Below, piece by piece: positions 7,943-17,163 of a stretch of 61,725 bases of DNA. The translations under genes were made by a program, and so were the position numbers. Within the stretch, counting starts at the first letter, position 1. The number at the start of each line of letters is the position of its first letter. The stretch comes from an uncultured Eubacteriales bacterium (lineage in GTDB: Bacteria > Bacillota > Clostridia > Oscillospirales > Butyricicoccaceae), in the NCBI GenBank assembly GCA_934636325.1, contig CAKUAK010000033.1:1-61725 (forward strand), read 5' to 3'. Under the pieces are notes generated by a model, which was given only the letters and a program-made list of their open reading frames with translations, did not search any database and was not told where the DNA came from.

Positions 7943-9418
7943 TCACAGGATTATACAGATAAGCCCGCCGCTGCCCTCGTTGATTATGCGCTGAAGGGTC
8001 TCCTGGAGCTTGCTTCTGGCGTCCTCGGGCATTTTATAGAGCTTATTGTTGAGGCCTTCGTTGACAAGCTCGCTCAAGGATTTGCCGAAGATATTGCTGT
8101 CCCATATCTTTTCGGGGGAATCCTCGAACTCGGCCAGCAGATATTTGACAAGATCCTCCGACTGCTTTTCGGAGCCGACCACCGGCGATACCTCGGTCTC
8201 TATATCGGCACGGATAAGATGTATCGAGGGCGCGCTGGCCTTCAGCTTGACGCCGTATCGCCCGCCCTGCATGACGATCTGCGGTTTTTCAAGGTGCATC
8301 TCATCGAGTGTAGGCATGACTATGCCGTAACCGGTCTGGCGCACCTGCTCCAGCGCGCCTTCGACCCGCATGTATTTTTCGCGGACCGAGGCCATCTCAC
8401 ACAAAAGGGGCAGAAGGTCGGCGTCGCTTCTGACCTTTACGCCCGACTGGCTCGAAAGGATATCATAATATATATCCCGCGGCAGCCCGACGGTGACGTT
8501 GACCACCCCATCGCCCAGATCTATGCCGTCTATCATGACGGAGGATATACGCCCGCAGCCGTTGAGACCCATGATCCGCCCGCGCACATCCTTCATTTTC
8601 GCCGCGCCCGCGCAGGCCGAGAGCATATCGGAGTAAAGACCTATCTTTATTTCGTTGTCATCGGGCAGAACGCTTACCCAATCAGGAAGTGTAAAGTCAA
8701 ACTCCTTTGCAGGGAATTCATACAGAACGGTCGTAAGTATCTCTGTTATATCCTGTTTTTCAAGCTCCATGCAGTTGACAGGAAGGCAGGATACGCCGTA
8801 TTTTTTTGAAAGACTGTCGGCAAGCTCGACCGTCTGGGGCGCCTTGGGCGACGAGGAATTGAGCAGCATGCAGAAGGGCTTATTTATCTCCTTGAGCTCC
8901 GACACGATGCGTTCTTCGGCGGGGACATAATCGGCGCGGGCGATCTCTCCTATCGTTCCGTCGGTCGTCACCACCAGCCCGATGGTCGAATGCTCTGTTA
9001 TCACCTTTCGGGTCCCGATCTCCGCCGCCTCGGTAAGGGGTATCTCGTGGTCGAACCAGGGGGTCATGACCATGCGCGGGGCGTCGTCCTCGAACTGCCC
9101 CAGCGCACCGTTGACCATATATCCGACGCAGTCTATCATGCGGACGCTGAGGCTTACCGACTCGTCGATAGTTATCTTTACGGCTTCCTCGGGGACGAAC
9201 TTGGGCTCGGCCGTCATTATGGTCCTACCCGACCCGCTCTGGGGCAGCTCGTCTCTGGCCCGCTCCTTCTGGTAAACATTCTCTATATTGGGCAGAACCA
9301 GCTGCTCCATAAAGCTCTTGATAAATGTCGATTTGCCGGTGCGCACAGGGCCGACGATGCCGAGGTATATCTGTTTGCCGGTGCGCTCGGCTATCGACTG
9401 ATAAATGCTTCTTTCCAT
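7943..9418 (-). CDS. spoIVA: Spore coat morphogenetic ATPase SpoIVA
   Basis: 491 residues, the usual SpoIVA length and recognisable end to end. The N-terminus carries a GTPase-like fold with Walker A GPVRTGKST (residues 23-31). The middle domain follows, and the protein ends in the hallmark C-terminal GGLICIIL. SpoIVA polymerises with ATP hydrolysis on the mother-cell face of the forespore and is anchored there by SpoVM, forming the coat basement. The ATG has GGGGAGGA just upstream and lies 18 nt after the sipL stop. A SpoVM-like peptide gene lies elsewhere in this window (19.2 kb). Expression from a sigma-E promoter ahead of sipL is likely. Confidence 0.97.
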   Translation of the reverse strand: MERSIYQSIAERTGKQIYLGIVGPVRTGKSTFIKSFMEQLVLPNIENVYQKERARDELPQSGSGRTIMTAEPKFVPEEAVKITIDESVSLSVRMIDCVGYMVNGALGQFEDDAPRMVMTPWFDHEIPLTEAAEIGTRKVITEHSTIGLVVTTDGTIGEIARADYVPAEERIVSELKEINKPFCMLLNSSSPKAPQTVELADSLSKKYGVSCLPVNCMELEKQDITEILTTVLYEFPAKEFDFTLPDWVSVLPDDNEIKIGLYSDMLSACAGAAKMKDVRGRIMGLNGCGRISSVMIDGIDLGDGVVNVTVGLPRDIYYDILSSQSGVKVRSDADLLPLLCEMASVREKYMRVEGALEQVRQTGYGIVMPTLDEMHLEKPQIVMQGGRYGVKLKASAPSIHLIRADIETEVSPVVGSEKQSEDLVKYLLAEFEDSPEKIWDSNIFGKSLSELVNEGLNNKLYKMPEDARSKLQETLQRIINEGSGGLICIIL

Positions 9419-9436
9419 GTTGTCCTCCCCTTCGAA

Positions 9437-10963
9437 CTAACGCTGTGCAAAAGGTATGAGTATCAGCCTTCCGGCGGCGATCTCTTCGTCCTCGGCCATG
9501 CGGTTGGCCGCGGCGATGACCCGCGGATATGTGCCATAGGCCTTGGCGATATTCCATATGCTGTCGCTTTTGTCGGCCGATCTTACTATGACCGAGGCCC
9601 GGCTCCCGCCCGTTCTGGCCTTTTCTCTGTCGACCGTCATATCCGATATAACACAGGACGCGCGACGGGAGCTTTCATAACGGCTTATGCGGGCTTCAAA
9701 GCTTACCGATGCCTCTTCGCCGTTCAGCTCCCACTCGGGATGCAGGCATTCGCCGGCACACCATCCGCCCGATCCGATCGGCTCTTCGGCTTCGCCTCCG
9801 GCATATATGCGGCGGGTACAGACAGCCGGAGTGCCGTCGGCCTGCTGGCCGATGAAGGTAAAATAAAACCCTATGCCGGCCTCCCGCTCTTTTTCCTTTA
9901 TGACGGCATCGGCAGGGGTCACAAAAATGTCGATCACCTTTTCGATCCCGGCGTCGAGGGTCACGGTCTCTTTGACGGGCAGCGTCAGCGCCGCCGATCT
10001 GCACCCGCCCTCTAACAGCCATGTTTCGGCGCAGGAGCTCTCCCACTTTATGCTGTAAGCATCGCGCACGGCCGATATCTTCATCCGGCGTCTCACGCGG
10101 CATTGAGCCTCGGCCGTAAAGGTGAACCGCATAACATCGCCGCCGTCGGAGGACGATGTTATCTCGATCTCATCCCTAAGGGGGCGATATTCAAGCTCGG
10201 CCTCGTCATCGGGCGTTATTCCGTCGATCTCTATCATCTGTGAAAACGGGATCGTATATCTGTTGCGGCATGACAGGCTTCCGTCCCCGCAGACCGCGGC
10301 TATCCTGCTTTCGACATGGCCTCTTACCATGACCTTGTTAGCCATGATCTTCGTATCCTCGATCTCCCAGAGGGTATCGGTCCTTACGATAACGCAGCTG
10401 CTGTCGAGGCGTTCGCCGTCAAGACGTATCTCATCTCCGACGACGATCCGTTTTGAAACGACGCCGGTCAAAAGGCTGACGTCGACGGTATCCCCGCGAC
10501 TGCACACCCCGTCGTCATCGCCGGATATCAGCCTTTCGGCATATTCCTGAACGCATTTATGGTATACCCGCCGAAAGACCTCGACCTGTATTTTGACCGA
10601 TACCTTTCTCGGGTTTATCATCGACGCCGCGGCCGACAGCACCTTTACCGTCACCTCTGCCCTGTCCTCTTCGCCCATGTTTCCCAGCTCTCTGGAAAAA
10701 GAAAAGGGCACGGCGGCGTTTATCCTGTGGGGCGTATGTCCCTCTGTCGAAATATAGCTTATGCAGCAGTTGACGCTGCCGGCCGCTTTAACGAGCCCCT
10801 CCTGGCAGCTCTTTTCCTGAACATAAAGCAGAGGGCCGGCGGCTATTATCTGCAATATATCGGGCTCTGTATCGGGAACGATGACGACGAGGCTCTCGTC
10901 AAGTATATCGACGTCGGCCGACGCCATATCATAATGACCGAGCCGATTCTTTACGATCTCCAT
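9437..10963 (-). CDS. sipL: SpoIVA-interacting protein SipL (DUF3794 repeats plus LysM)
   Basis: 508 residues. The N-terminal two thirds contain DUF3794-type segments (for example around residues 35-120, with LYVQEKSCQEGLVKAAGSV, and again at 170-270). The C-terminus is a LysM domain (IVRSADKSDSIWNIAKAYG to the end). In Clostridioides difficile, SipL binds SpoIVA through its LysM domain and is needed for coat attachment. The direct 18-nt linkage to spoIVA supports this identity. The ATG is preceded by GGAAGAG. It is the first gene of the sporulation operon and has a sigma-E-like promoter about 40 nt upstream. Confidence 0.88.
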   Translation of the reverse strand: MEIVKNRLGHYDMASADVDILDESLVVIVPDTEPDILQIIAAGPLLYVQEKSCQEGLVKAAGSVNCCISYISTEGHTPHRINAAVPFSFSRELGNMGEEDRAEVTVKVLSAAASMINPRKVSVKIQVEVFRRVYHKCVQEYAERLISGDDDGVCSRGDTVDVSLLTGVVSKRIVVGDEIRLDGERLDSSCVIVRTDTLWEIEDTKIMANKVMVRGHVESRIAAVCGDGSLSCRNRYTIPFSQMIEIDGITPDDEAELEYRPLRDEIEITSSSDGGDVMRFTFTAEAQCRVRRRMKISAVRDAYSIKWESSCAETWLLEGGCRSAALTLPVKETVTLDAGIEKVIDIFVTPADAVIKEKEREAGIGFYFTFIGQQADGTPAVCTRRIYAGGEAEEPIGSGGWCAGECLHPEWELNGEEASVSFEARISRYESSRRASCVISDMTVDREKARTGGSRASVIVRSADKSDSIWNIAKAYGTYPRVIAAANRMAEDEEIAAGRLILIPFAQR

Positions 10964-10999
10964 TGCTCTTCCAACCTTTCCGGGTTTTGATTTGGTTAA

Positions 11000-11028
11000 T
11001 ATCTATTAGGGCTTGGATATAAATATGC
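11000..11028 (-). promoter_or_regulatory. Possible sigma-E-type promoter upstream of sipL
   Basis: The minus strand reads GCATATTT (11021-11028), a full match to the Bacillus sigma-E -35 pattern GHATAnnT. After 13 nt comes AATAGATA (11000-11007), about five of eight positions of the -10 pattern CATACAHT. The position and mother-cell role of the downstream genes fit, but the -10 match is partial. Confidence 0.45.
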
Positions 11029-11051
11029 CTGCCGATCGCCGAAAGAGATGC

Positions 11052-11086
11052 AAAAAGCCCGGCAGACCGTTTTAGGTCCGCCGGGC
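11052..11086 (-). terminator. Intrinsic terminator after the M3 oligopeptidase gene
   Basis: A stem of GCCCGGC-GACC type with one mismatch (11057-11068 with 11075-11086) is followed on the minus strand by five T residues. It lies about 27 nt past the peptidase stop and separates it from sipL. Confidence 0.88.
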
Positions 11087-11113
11087 ATATGCCGGTCAGT
11101 ATATATCTGATAT

Positions 11114-12811
11114 TTAAAGCAGCCCGATATTTTTGTCGATGAACTCGCCCGCCGCCTTGACAGCTCCGTCGAGCGCGCCGTCCTCAAAGGGGACGTCAAG
11201 CCCGGCGTGCTCCACAAGGCCGACAAAGGTACGGCTGCCGCCCTGGCGGGTATAGGCCATATACTTATCCCATGCGGCCTGCCATCCGTCGGAAAGCATG
11301 ACGGCCAGAACCTCGAGAGCGACCGTCTGCGCCAGACAATAATCTATATAATAGAAGGGGTTGGTATAGATATGGAGCTGGCGCTGCCATGTCCTGCCCT
11401 GAGAATAGAAGGGCAGATCCTCGAAGTCGATATAGGGGCGGTACTGCTTTTCAAGCTCGGCCCACTTCTCGTGGCGCTGGACCGGGGTGAGCTCGGGGTT
11501 GTCATAGACGATATGCTGGAACTCATCGACCATGCAGCCATAGGGCAGGAACTCCAGCGCGCCGATAAGGTGTATAAGGCGGGCCTTTTCGGTGTTCTCG
11601 CCGTAAAAACGTTCGAGATAGGGCCAGCAGAGGAACTCCATCGACATCGAATGGACCTCGCAACTTTCCAGCGTCGGATCGCTCAGCCCCATATGATCCT
11701 TATCATCCATCATGAGGGACGCGGCAAAGGCATGGCCGCCCTCGTGGGTAAAGACCTCTACGTCCCCCGCCGTGCCGTTGAAGTTGGCAAAAATGAAGGG
11801 GGTCTTATAATCGGGCAGAACGGTGCAGTAGCCGCCGGTCATCTTATTCTCCCTCGAATAGAGGTCGAAGGCGCCCAGCTCGTCCATGCCGTTTATCATT
11901 GCCGCCGCTTCGGGCCCGAGCTCGCGGTACATCTCGACGCCGGCGTTATAAAGATCCTCATCCTCCAGGATCGGTTTGGGGTTGCCATCCTTTGTCTTTA
12001 TGCCGTCGTCATAAAAGGAGATATGGTCGAGGCCCAGCCTTTCGGCCTGCTTTTCCTTGAGATGCGCGACAAGAGGGACGATCTTATCCTTGACCTGCTG
12101 GCGGAAGTTCTTTACCATCTCGGGGTCATAGCTGTTTCTTGTCATACGCAGATAGCCGAGGGGCGTAAAGCTTTCGTATCCCAGCGTGCGGGCTATCTTT
12201 GTCCTTATGGCGACCATCTTGTCGTATATCTCGTCATATTCGGCAGCCTTGCTCAAAAATGCCCTGCCCTCTGCCTCATAGGCCTCGCGGCGGGTGGCGC
12301 GGTCGCTGCTGGTCTTAAAACGCCCCATGTTAGTAAGCGGGTATGTCTCACCGCGGAAATCGACGGTCAGCGAACCCTGGAGCTTCTGATATTCGATGGT
12401 CAGCAGGCTCTCCTCGTGGAGCATAGAGAGTATCTCGGGCGAAATGGTCTTGAGAGATATCTCGGCATTTATAAAGGCGACACTTCCGAACTGCTCTTCA
12501 AGATAGGCGCGGAAGGGGCTTTCCAGCATGGCCTTATAAAACGAATTGATCTTTTCCATAAAGGGAGGCACGACCTCGGCGTAATACTGCTCTTCGGCTT
12601 CATAGAACTCGTCGGCGGTATTCTGGGTCGATCTTATGGAAGAAAGCGATAATATGGTCGATATATGCCTTTCATCGGCAATGAACTCGCGCAGAACGGC
12701 GGCGGCCTCCTCGCCCGACGCGGCGGCGCTCAGCCTTGCCGTCAGGGTCTCTACCCTATTTATATACAGCGGCACATCAAGGCGGCTGTACGGAGCTTCA
12801 GATATCTTCAT
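11114..12811 (-). CDS. M3-family oligoendopeptidase (PepF-like)
   Basis: 565 residues, the usual length for this family of cytoplasmic zinc peptidases that degrade short peptides. It carries the M3 zinc motif HEGGHAF (about residues 360-366) followed by the downstream Glu segment DPTLESCEVHSMSMEFL. No signal peptide is present. I prefer ATG 12811, with AAGGAT about 9 nt upstream, over GTG 12817, which lies too near that site. The gene is monocistronic, with a good promoter and a terminator, and divergent from rnf. The transcript would begin with a very stable hairpin. PepF against related M3B subfamilies cannot be separated by eye. Confidence 0.9.
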   Translation of the reverse strand: MKISEAPYSRLDVPLYINRVETLTARLSAAASGEEAAAVLREFIADERHISTILSLSSIRSTQNTADEFYEAEEQYYAEVVPPFMEKINSFYKAMLESPFRAYLEEQFGSVAFINAEISLKTISPEILSMLHEESLLTIEYQKLQGSLTVDFRGETYPLTNMGRFKTSSDRATRREAYEAEGRAFLSKAAEYDEIYDKMVAIRTKIARTLGYESFTPLGYLRMTRNSYDPEMVKNFRQQVKDKIVPLVAHLKEKQAERLGLDHISFYDDGIKTKDGNPKPILEDEDLYNAGVEMYRELGPEAAAMINGMDELGAFDLYSRENKMTGGYCTVLPDYKTPFIFANFNGTAGDVEVFTHEGGHAFAASLMMDDKDHMGLSDPTLESCEVHSMSMEFLCWPYLERFYGENTEKARLIHLIGALEFLPYGCMVDEFQHIVYDNPELTPVQRHEKWAELEKQYRPYIDFEDLPFYSQGRTWQRQLHIYTNPFYYIDYCLAQTVALEVLAVMLSDGWQAAWDKYMAYTRQGGSRTFVGLVEHAGLDVPFEDGALDGAVKAAGEFIDKNIGLL

Positions 12812-12837
12812 ATGCACCCATCCTTTTCCGGTTTATC

Positions 12838-12869
12838 CGCGGCCCGGATCCTGAATGATCCGGGCCGCG
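12838..12869 (-). other. 13-bp hairpin at the 5' end of the oligopeptidase transcript
   Basis: A perfect inverted repeat, CGCGGCCCGGATC/GATCCGGGCCGCG (12838-12850 and 12857-12869) with a 6-nt loop, lies just downstream of the predicted start point (about 12873). It has no U-run and is not a terminator for either gene. It may stabilise the mRNA 5' end or act as a protein site. Confidence 0.7.
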
Positions 12870-12879
12870 ATCTTATAAA

Positions 12880-12908
12880 AGTATACAGCTTTGGGAGAGT
12901 AAAGTCAA
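12880..12908 (-). promoter_or_regulatory. Promoter of the M3 oligopeptidase gene
   Basis: On the minus strand TTGACT (12903-12908), 17 nt, TATACT (12880-12885). It is divergent from the rnf promoter, the two lying about 70 bp apart. Confidence 0.8.
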
Positions 12909-12974
12909 TCAAAGTTTCGTGATGATTTTAACATTATTTTGAATTTTTACATGCCACTATGTCAGGCAAAAGTG

Positions 12975-13003
12975 TTGTATTTTTGATATATCCGATGTAT
13001 AAT
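12975..13003 (+). promoter_or_regulatory. Promoter of the rnf operon
   Basis: TTGTAT (12975-12980), 17 nt, TATAAT (12998-13003). The predicted leader is about 48 nt and ends in ribosome site AGAGGTGAT before the rnfC ATG. Confidence 0.8.
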
Positions 13004-13058
13004 AACGCTATGCTTTTTTTACATGGGTAAATTATAAATTACACATAGAGGTGATGTT

Positions 13059-14369
13059 ATGTCCCAAACCTTCAAGGGCGGCGTCCACCCGGACGATCAC
13101 AAGTCGCTCACACATCAGAAACCAATAGAGCAGCTGCCCTTGCCGCAGCAGGTCATACTCCCGATGTCCATGCATATTGGCGCTCCCTGCCAGCCTGTCG
13201 TTGCCGTTGGCGACCATGTTTTCATGGGTCAGACGATCGGCACCTCCCCGGCCGCAGTATCCGCACCGGTGCATGCGACCATATCGGGCACAGTAAAGTC
13301 GGTCGGCCCGATGCTCCACCCCAACGGCACGATGGTCCAGTCGGTAGTCATCGAAAACGACTTCAAGGACGAGCTCGATCCGTCGGTCGTGCCCATAGAC
13401 CATTCATCCATGTCGCCCGAGGATATGATAGCGCGCATACGGGACGCCGGCATCGTCGGCCACGGCGGCGCGGCTTTCCCGACACATATAAAGCTCTCTT
13501 CGGCTATCGGCAAGGTCGATACCGTCATTATAAACGGCGCCGAATGTGAACCCTATCTCACATCCGACCACCGCATACTCACCGAGTATCCCTGGGAGGT
13601 CATTTCCGGCGTACAGCTCATACTCAAGATACTCAACATCAAAAACGCCTATATCGGCATAGAGGTCAACAAAAGCGACGTCTTTGACGGGGTCAAAAAA
13701 TGTCTGCCCGGCGACGGCAGCATAAAGCTGGTCCCCCTCATGACCAAATACCCCCAGGGCGCCGAAAAACAGCTGATCAAATCGGTCACCGGACGCGAGG
13801 TCCCCTCTGGCAAGCTGCCGGCCGACGCCGGATGTGCCGTATTCAACGTAGACACGGCCGCCTCGATATTCCGTCTCTTCAATTCCGGCATGCCCATGCT
13901 GCGAAGGATCGTCACGGTATCGGGCCCTGATATGGCGCTGCCCAAAAACCTTGAGGTCCGCATCGGCACGCCGATCAAGGATCTTATCGAATTCTGCGGC
14001 GGCTTTACAGAGCCCCCCACGAAGCTGCTCATGGGCGGACCGATGATGGGCACCGCCCTCTTCAGCGACGAGGTCCCGGTCATCAAGGGCACCAACGGCA
14101 TACTGGCCTTTGCCGAGACAGAGCCGCTTCACCTGCCCGACCCCAAGTGCATCCGCTGCGGCAAATGCGTCACCGACTGTCCCATGCATCTCATCCCCAC
14201 CTATATATATCAGGCATATATGGCCGGAAAGATGGATGACTGCAAGTCATACCATCCGCTGGACTGCATCGAGTGCGGCGTCTGTTCTTATACCTGCCCC
14301 GCCAAGATACCCCTTACGCAGGGCATCCGCACCGCCAAACAGCAGATAATCGCAGCCAGCAGAAAGTGA
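13059..14369 (+). CDS. rnfC: Rnf complex subunit RnfC
   Basis: 436 residues, the usual clostridial RnfC length. It is the peripheral, soluble-facing subunit thought to accept or donate NAD(H) in the ferredoxin:NAD+ oxidoreductase. A barrel-sandwich N-terminus precedes the flavin/NADH-binding Rossmann-like region, with RDAGIVGHGGAAFPTHIKLS near residues 126-145. Two 4Fe-4S motifs follow: CIRCGKCVTDCP at about residue 363 and CIECGVCSYTCP at about residue 403. It is the first gene of rnfCDGEAB, with a clear promoter and AGAGGTGAT site. Rnf couples electron flow from ferredoxin to NAD+ with export of Na+ or H+. Confidence 0.96.
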   Translation: MSQTFKGGVHPDDHKSLTHQKPIEQLPLPQQVILPMSMHIGAPCQPVVAVGDHVFMGQTIGTSPAAVSAPVHATISGTVKSVGPMLHPNGTMVQSVVIENDFKDELDPSVVPIDHSSMSPEDMIARIRDAGIVGHGGAAFPTHIKLSSAIGKVDTVIINGAECEPYLTSDHRILTEYPWEVISGVQLILKILNIKNAYIGIEVNKSDVFDGVKKCLPGDGSIKLVPLMTKYPQGAEKQLIKSVTGREVPSGKLPADAGCAVFNVDTAASIFRLFNSGMPMLRRIVTVSGPDMALPKNLEVRIGTPIKDLIEFCGGFTEPPTKLLMGGPMMGTALFSDEVPVIKGTNGILAFAETEPLHLPDPKCIRCGKCVTDCPMHLIPTYIYQAYMAGKMDDCKSYHPLDCIECGVCSYTCPAKIPLTQGIRTAKQQIIAASRK

Positions 14370-14381
14370 GGAAACCCAGAT

Positions 14382-15383
14382 ATGAACGATCTTTCAAAGC
14401 TCAAGGTAAGCTCTTCTCCCCATATAAGAGCGGCCAACACGATCCGTCAGATCATGCTCGACGTGCTAATAGCGCTGACTCCCGCCCTTGTCATCGGCAT
14501 TTTCGTCTATGGCCTTCGCGCCCTGACGGTGACCCTCTGTTCGGTGGCCGGATGTGTCTTTTTCGAATGGATATACGAGGTCATCTCGCATAAGCCCATC
14601 ACGATAAAGGACCTCTCGGCGTCTGTCACCGGCGTTCTTCTGGCATTCTGCCTGCCGGTATCATCCCCCCTCTGGATGGTGCTTCTCGGCGATCTCTTCG
14701 CCATCGTTGTCGTCAAGCAGCTTTTCGGCGGCATCGGCAAGAACTTCGTCAACCCGGCCCTTTCGGCAAGAGCCTTTCTTCTGGCCGCCTTTGCCGGCAT
14801 CGTCTCGGTCATCCCGAGGATCAGAACGGCCCTTCCCCTCTTCACAACCCCGGTAGACGTCGTGACGACCTCGACGCCGCTGGTCCAGATGAAGCAGGGC
14901 GCGCTGCCTGATATCTCGATCCTTCAGGACGCTCTCGGCATGGTCGGCGGATGCATCGGCGAGATATCGGCCCTGGCCCTTCTTGCCGGCGGCGTGTATC
15001 TCGTTTACCGCAAGGTCATCTCGCCGAAGATCCCCCTGATATACATCGGAACGGTAGCCATCGTCACCTTTATCTTCCCTCAGGGCAATAATAACCTGAC
15101 ATGGATGGCCTATCAGCTCCTGTCGGGCGGCCTTATGCTCGGCGCCATATTCATGGCCACCGATTATACGACATCGCCCATCACGCCCAACGGCCAGATC
15201 GTCTATGCCGTCGGCTGTGGGCTCCTTACGGTATTTATCCGCTATTTCGGCACCTATCCCGAAGGCGTTTCCTATGCCATACTGGTCATGAACCTTTTCG
15301 TCAATCTTATCGAAAAGGCCACCATCCCCCGCCGCTTCGGCGAGATCAAGCAGAGAAAGAAGGCAGCCACAAATGAAAAATAA
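14382..15383 (+). CDS. rnfD: Rnf complex subunit RnfD
   Basis: 333 residues with many membrane helices; homologous to NqrB. It binds FMN covalently through a Thr, and the expected motif is present as VVTTSTPL near residues 160-167. The late TDYTTSPITPNGQ element is also typical. It begins 12 nt after rnfC with a GAGGAAA ribosome site, and its end overlaps rnfG by 11 nt, so the genes are co-translated. Confidence 0.96.
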   Translation: MNDLSKLKVSSSPHIRAANTIRQIMLDVLIALTPALVIGIFVYGLRALTVTLCSVAGCVFFEWIYEVISHKPITIKDLSASVTGVLLAFCLPVSSPLWMVLLGDLFAIVVVKQLFGGIGKNFVNPALSARAFLLAAFAGIVSVIPRIRTALPLFTTPVDVVTTSTPLVQMKQGALPDISILQDALGMVGGCIGEISALALLAGGVYLVYRKVISPKIPLIYIGTVAIVTFIFPQGNNNLTWMAYQLLSGGLMLGAIFMATDYTTSPITPNGQIVYAVGCGLLTVFIRYFGTYPEGVSYAILVMNLFVNLIEKATIPRRFGEIKQRKKAATNEK

Positions 15384-15942
15384 CGAGTATATCCGTCTCG
15401 GCGGCGTCCTTCTCATCATCACCTCTGTCGTCGCGCTGCTGCTCGGCTTCTTCAACAGCAAGACGGCATCTGTCATCGCCGAGGCCGAAGCCCGGAAAAA
15501 GCAGGATTCGATGTCATCGGTCATGGAGGGTGCGGCTTCCTTCGTGCCCTATGACGGCGAGCTTGAGCTGACCGGCCCGATCACCGAGCTCAATCTGGCA
15601 TATAACGATGCCGGGGACCTTATAGGCTATTGCTTCACACTTGTCACAAGGGGCTATGGCGGAGACATAACCATCATGGCCGGCATTAACACAGAGGATA
15701 CGGTCACCGGAGTCGAGATCGTGAGCCATTCTGAAACGGCCGGCCTTGGCGCGAATGCCAATACTCCCGCATGGCTGTCGCAATTTGCCGGCAAGACCCA
15801 GGGACTTTCGGTCGTCAAGAATCTTCCCCAGGGCAACCAGATCCAGGCCGTGACAAGCGCCACCATCACATCGAAGGCCGTGACCGGAGCTATTGATGAA
15901 GCGCTGGTATTCGCCCAGACCCTTGCAGAAAAGGAGGATTAA
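15373..15942 (+). CDS. rnfG: Rnf complex subunit RnfG
   Basis: 189 residues: one N-terminal membrane helix (about residues 11-30) and an FMN-binding domain facing outside. The covalent flavin site TSATIT (about residues 161-166) matches the S/TGATxT pattern, with Ser in place of Gly. The start overlaps the rnfD stop by 11 nt. It relays electrons within the complex. Confidence 0.95.
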   Translation: MKNNEYIRLGGVLLIITSVVALLLGFFNSKTASVIAEAEARKKQDSMSSVMEGAASFVPYDGELELTGPITELNLAYNDAGDLIGYCFTLVTRGYGGDITIMAGINTEDTVTGVEIVSHSETAGLGANANTPAWLSQFAGKTQGLSVVKNLPQGNQIQAVTSATITSKAVTGAIDEALVFAQTLAEKED

Positions 15943-15945
15943 CAG

Positions 15946-16560
15946 ATGAACTCTTTTTTCAAACAGCTTAAAGAGGGCGTCCTGACCAACAACCCCATAT
16001 TCGTTCAGCTTATTGGCATGTGCCCGACGCTGGCTACCAGCACCTCGCTCAAAAACGGCATCGGCATGGGGCTTGCCGTCACATTCGTCCTTATGTGCTC
16101 CAACCTTGTTATCTCGATCCTCAGGGAGTTCATCCCCTCGAAGATACGCATCGCCGCCTATATCGTCATCATCGCCGGATTCGTCACCGTTGTCGACCTG
16201 ACCCTTCAGGCCTACATGCAGGAGCTTTCCTCTTCGCTGGGCATGTTCATACCTCTTATCGTCGTCAACTGCATCATTCTTGCCCGCGCAGAGGCCTTTG
16301 CCTCCAAGAACGCCCCGCTGCCCTCTCTCATCGACGGCCTTACCATGGGCCTCGGCTTTACCGTCGCCATCTCCATCCTGAGCACGGTAAGAGAGCTTCT
16401 GGGCGCAGGCACGATCTATGGCGTACAGGTATTCGGCCAGGGCTATACCCCGATAATCATGATGATCCTCCCCGCCGGAGGCTTCCTGACCCTCGGGTTC
16501 CTCATCGCCGTATTCCAGCACTTCATGGAAAAGAACAAAAAGAAGGAGGCGTCCAAATAA
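15946..16560 (+). CDS. rnfE: Rnf complex subunit RnfE
   Basis: 204 residues and about six membrane helices, with family motifs NNPIFVQLIGMCPTLA (residues 15-30) and RAEAFASKNAPLPSLIDG. RnfE and RnfA form the inverted pair of membrane subunits that in Rnf/Nqr hold an iron-sulfur centre at the membrane midline and form the ion path. GGAGG lies upstream in the end of rnfG. Confidence 0.96.
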   Translation: MNSFFKQLKEGVLTNNPIFVQLIGMCPTLATSTSLKNGIGMGLAVTFVLMCSNLVISILREFIPSKIRIAAYIVIIAGFVTVVDLTLQAYMQELSSSLGMFIPLIVVNCIILARAEAFASKNAPLPSLIDGLTMGLGFTVAISILSTVRELLGAGTIYGVQVFGQGYTPIIMMILPAGGFLTLGFLIAVFQHFMEKNKKKEASK

Positions 16561-17147
16561 TGAGCGGCCTTAAATATTTCTTCTCTCTTTCACTGTCGGC
16601 CATCCTTATCGAGAACTTTATCTTTGTAAAGTTCCTCGGATGCTGCCCCTTCCTCGGTGTTTCAAAAAAGACCGACACGGCCTTCGGCATGGGCATCGCC
16701 GTTATCTTTGTCATGACGGTGGCTTCGGCCGCCACCAATCTGGTCAACACATATATCCTGCGCGAGGATTTCGCGTATATGCGCACCGTCGTCTTTATCC
16801 TCATAATCGCGGCGCTGGTCCAGTTCATCGAGATGTTCCTCATGAAATCAATGCCGGCCCTTTATGAATCCCTCGGCATATACCTGCCTCTTATCACGAC
16901 CAACTGCGCCGTACTCGGCGTCGCCAACCTCAACGTCGCCAACGGCCTCAACTTCATAAGCTCGGTCGTATACGGCTTCTCCGCCGGTGTCGGCTTTACC
17001 CTCGCCATCGTTCTTTTCGCGTCGGTGCGAGAGCGTCTTGAATATGCCGAATACCCGAAGTGCTTCTCCGGTTTCCCCATCGCCCTTATCGCCGCGTCGC
17101 TTCTGTCGATCGCTTTCATGGGCTTCCAGGGTCTTTCGGTATTTTAA
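16560..17147 (+). CDS. rnfA: Rnf complex subunit RnfA
   Basis: 195 residues and six membrane helices. N-terminal motif ENFIFVKFLGCCPFLGVSKK and later TTNCAVLGVANLN are diagnostic. The ATG overlaps the rnfE TAA by one base (TAATG), with AAGGAGG about 13 nt upstream inside rnfE. A longer reading frame beginning at 16020 is an out-of-frame extension through rnfE and should be ignored. Confidence 0.96.
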   Translation: MSGLKYFFSLSLSAILIENFIFVKFLGCCPFLGVSKKTDTAFGMGIAVIFVMTVASAATNLVNTYILREDFAYMRTVVFILIIAALVQFIEMFLMKSMPALYESLGIYLPLITTNCAVLGVANLNVANGLNFISSVVYGFSAGVGFTLAIVLFASVRERLEYAEYPKCFSGFPIALIAASLLSIAFMGFQGLSVF

Positions 17148-17163
17148 TGGGAGGTAAAGTCAA

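Noticed and set aside
16020..17147. 375-residue plus-strand frame covering rnfE and rnfA
   Set aside because: Only the part from 16560 is RnfA. The upstream part is rnfE read in the wrong frame and has no ribosome site.
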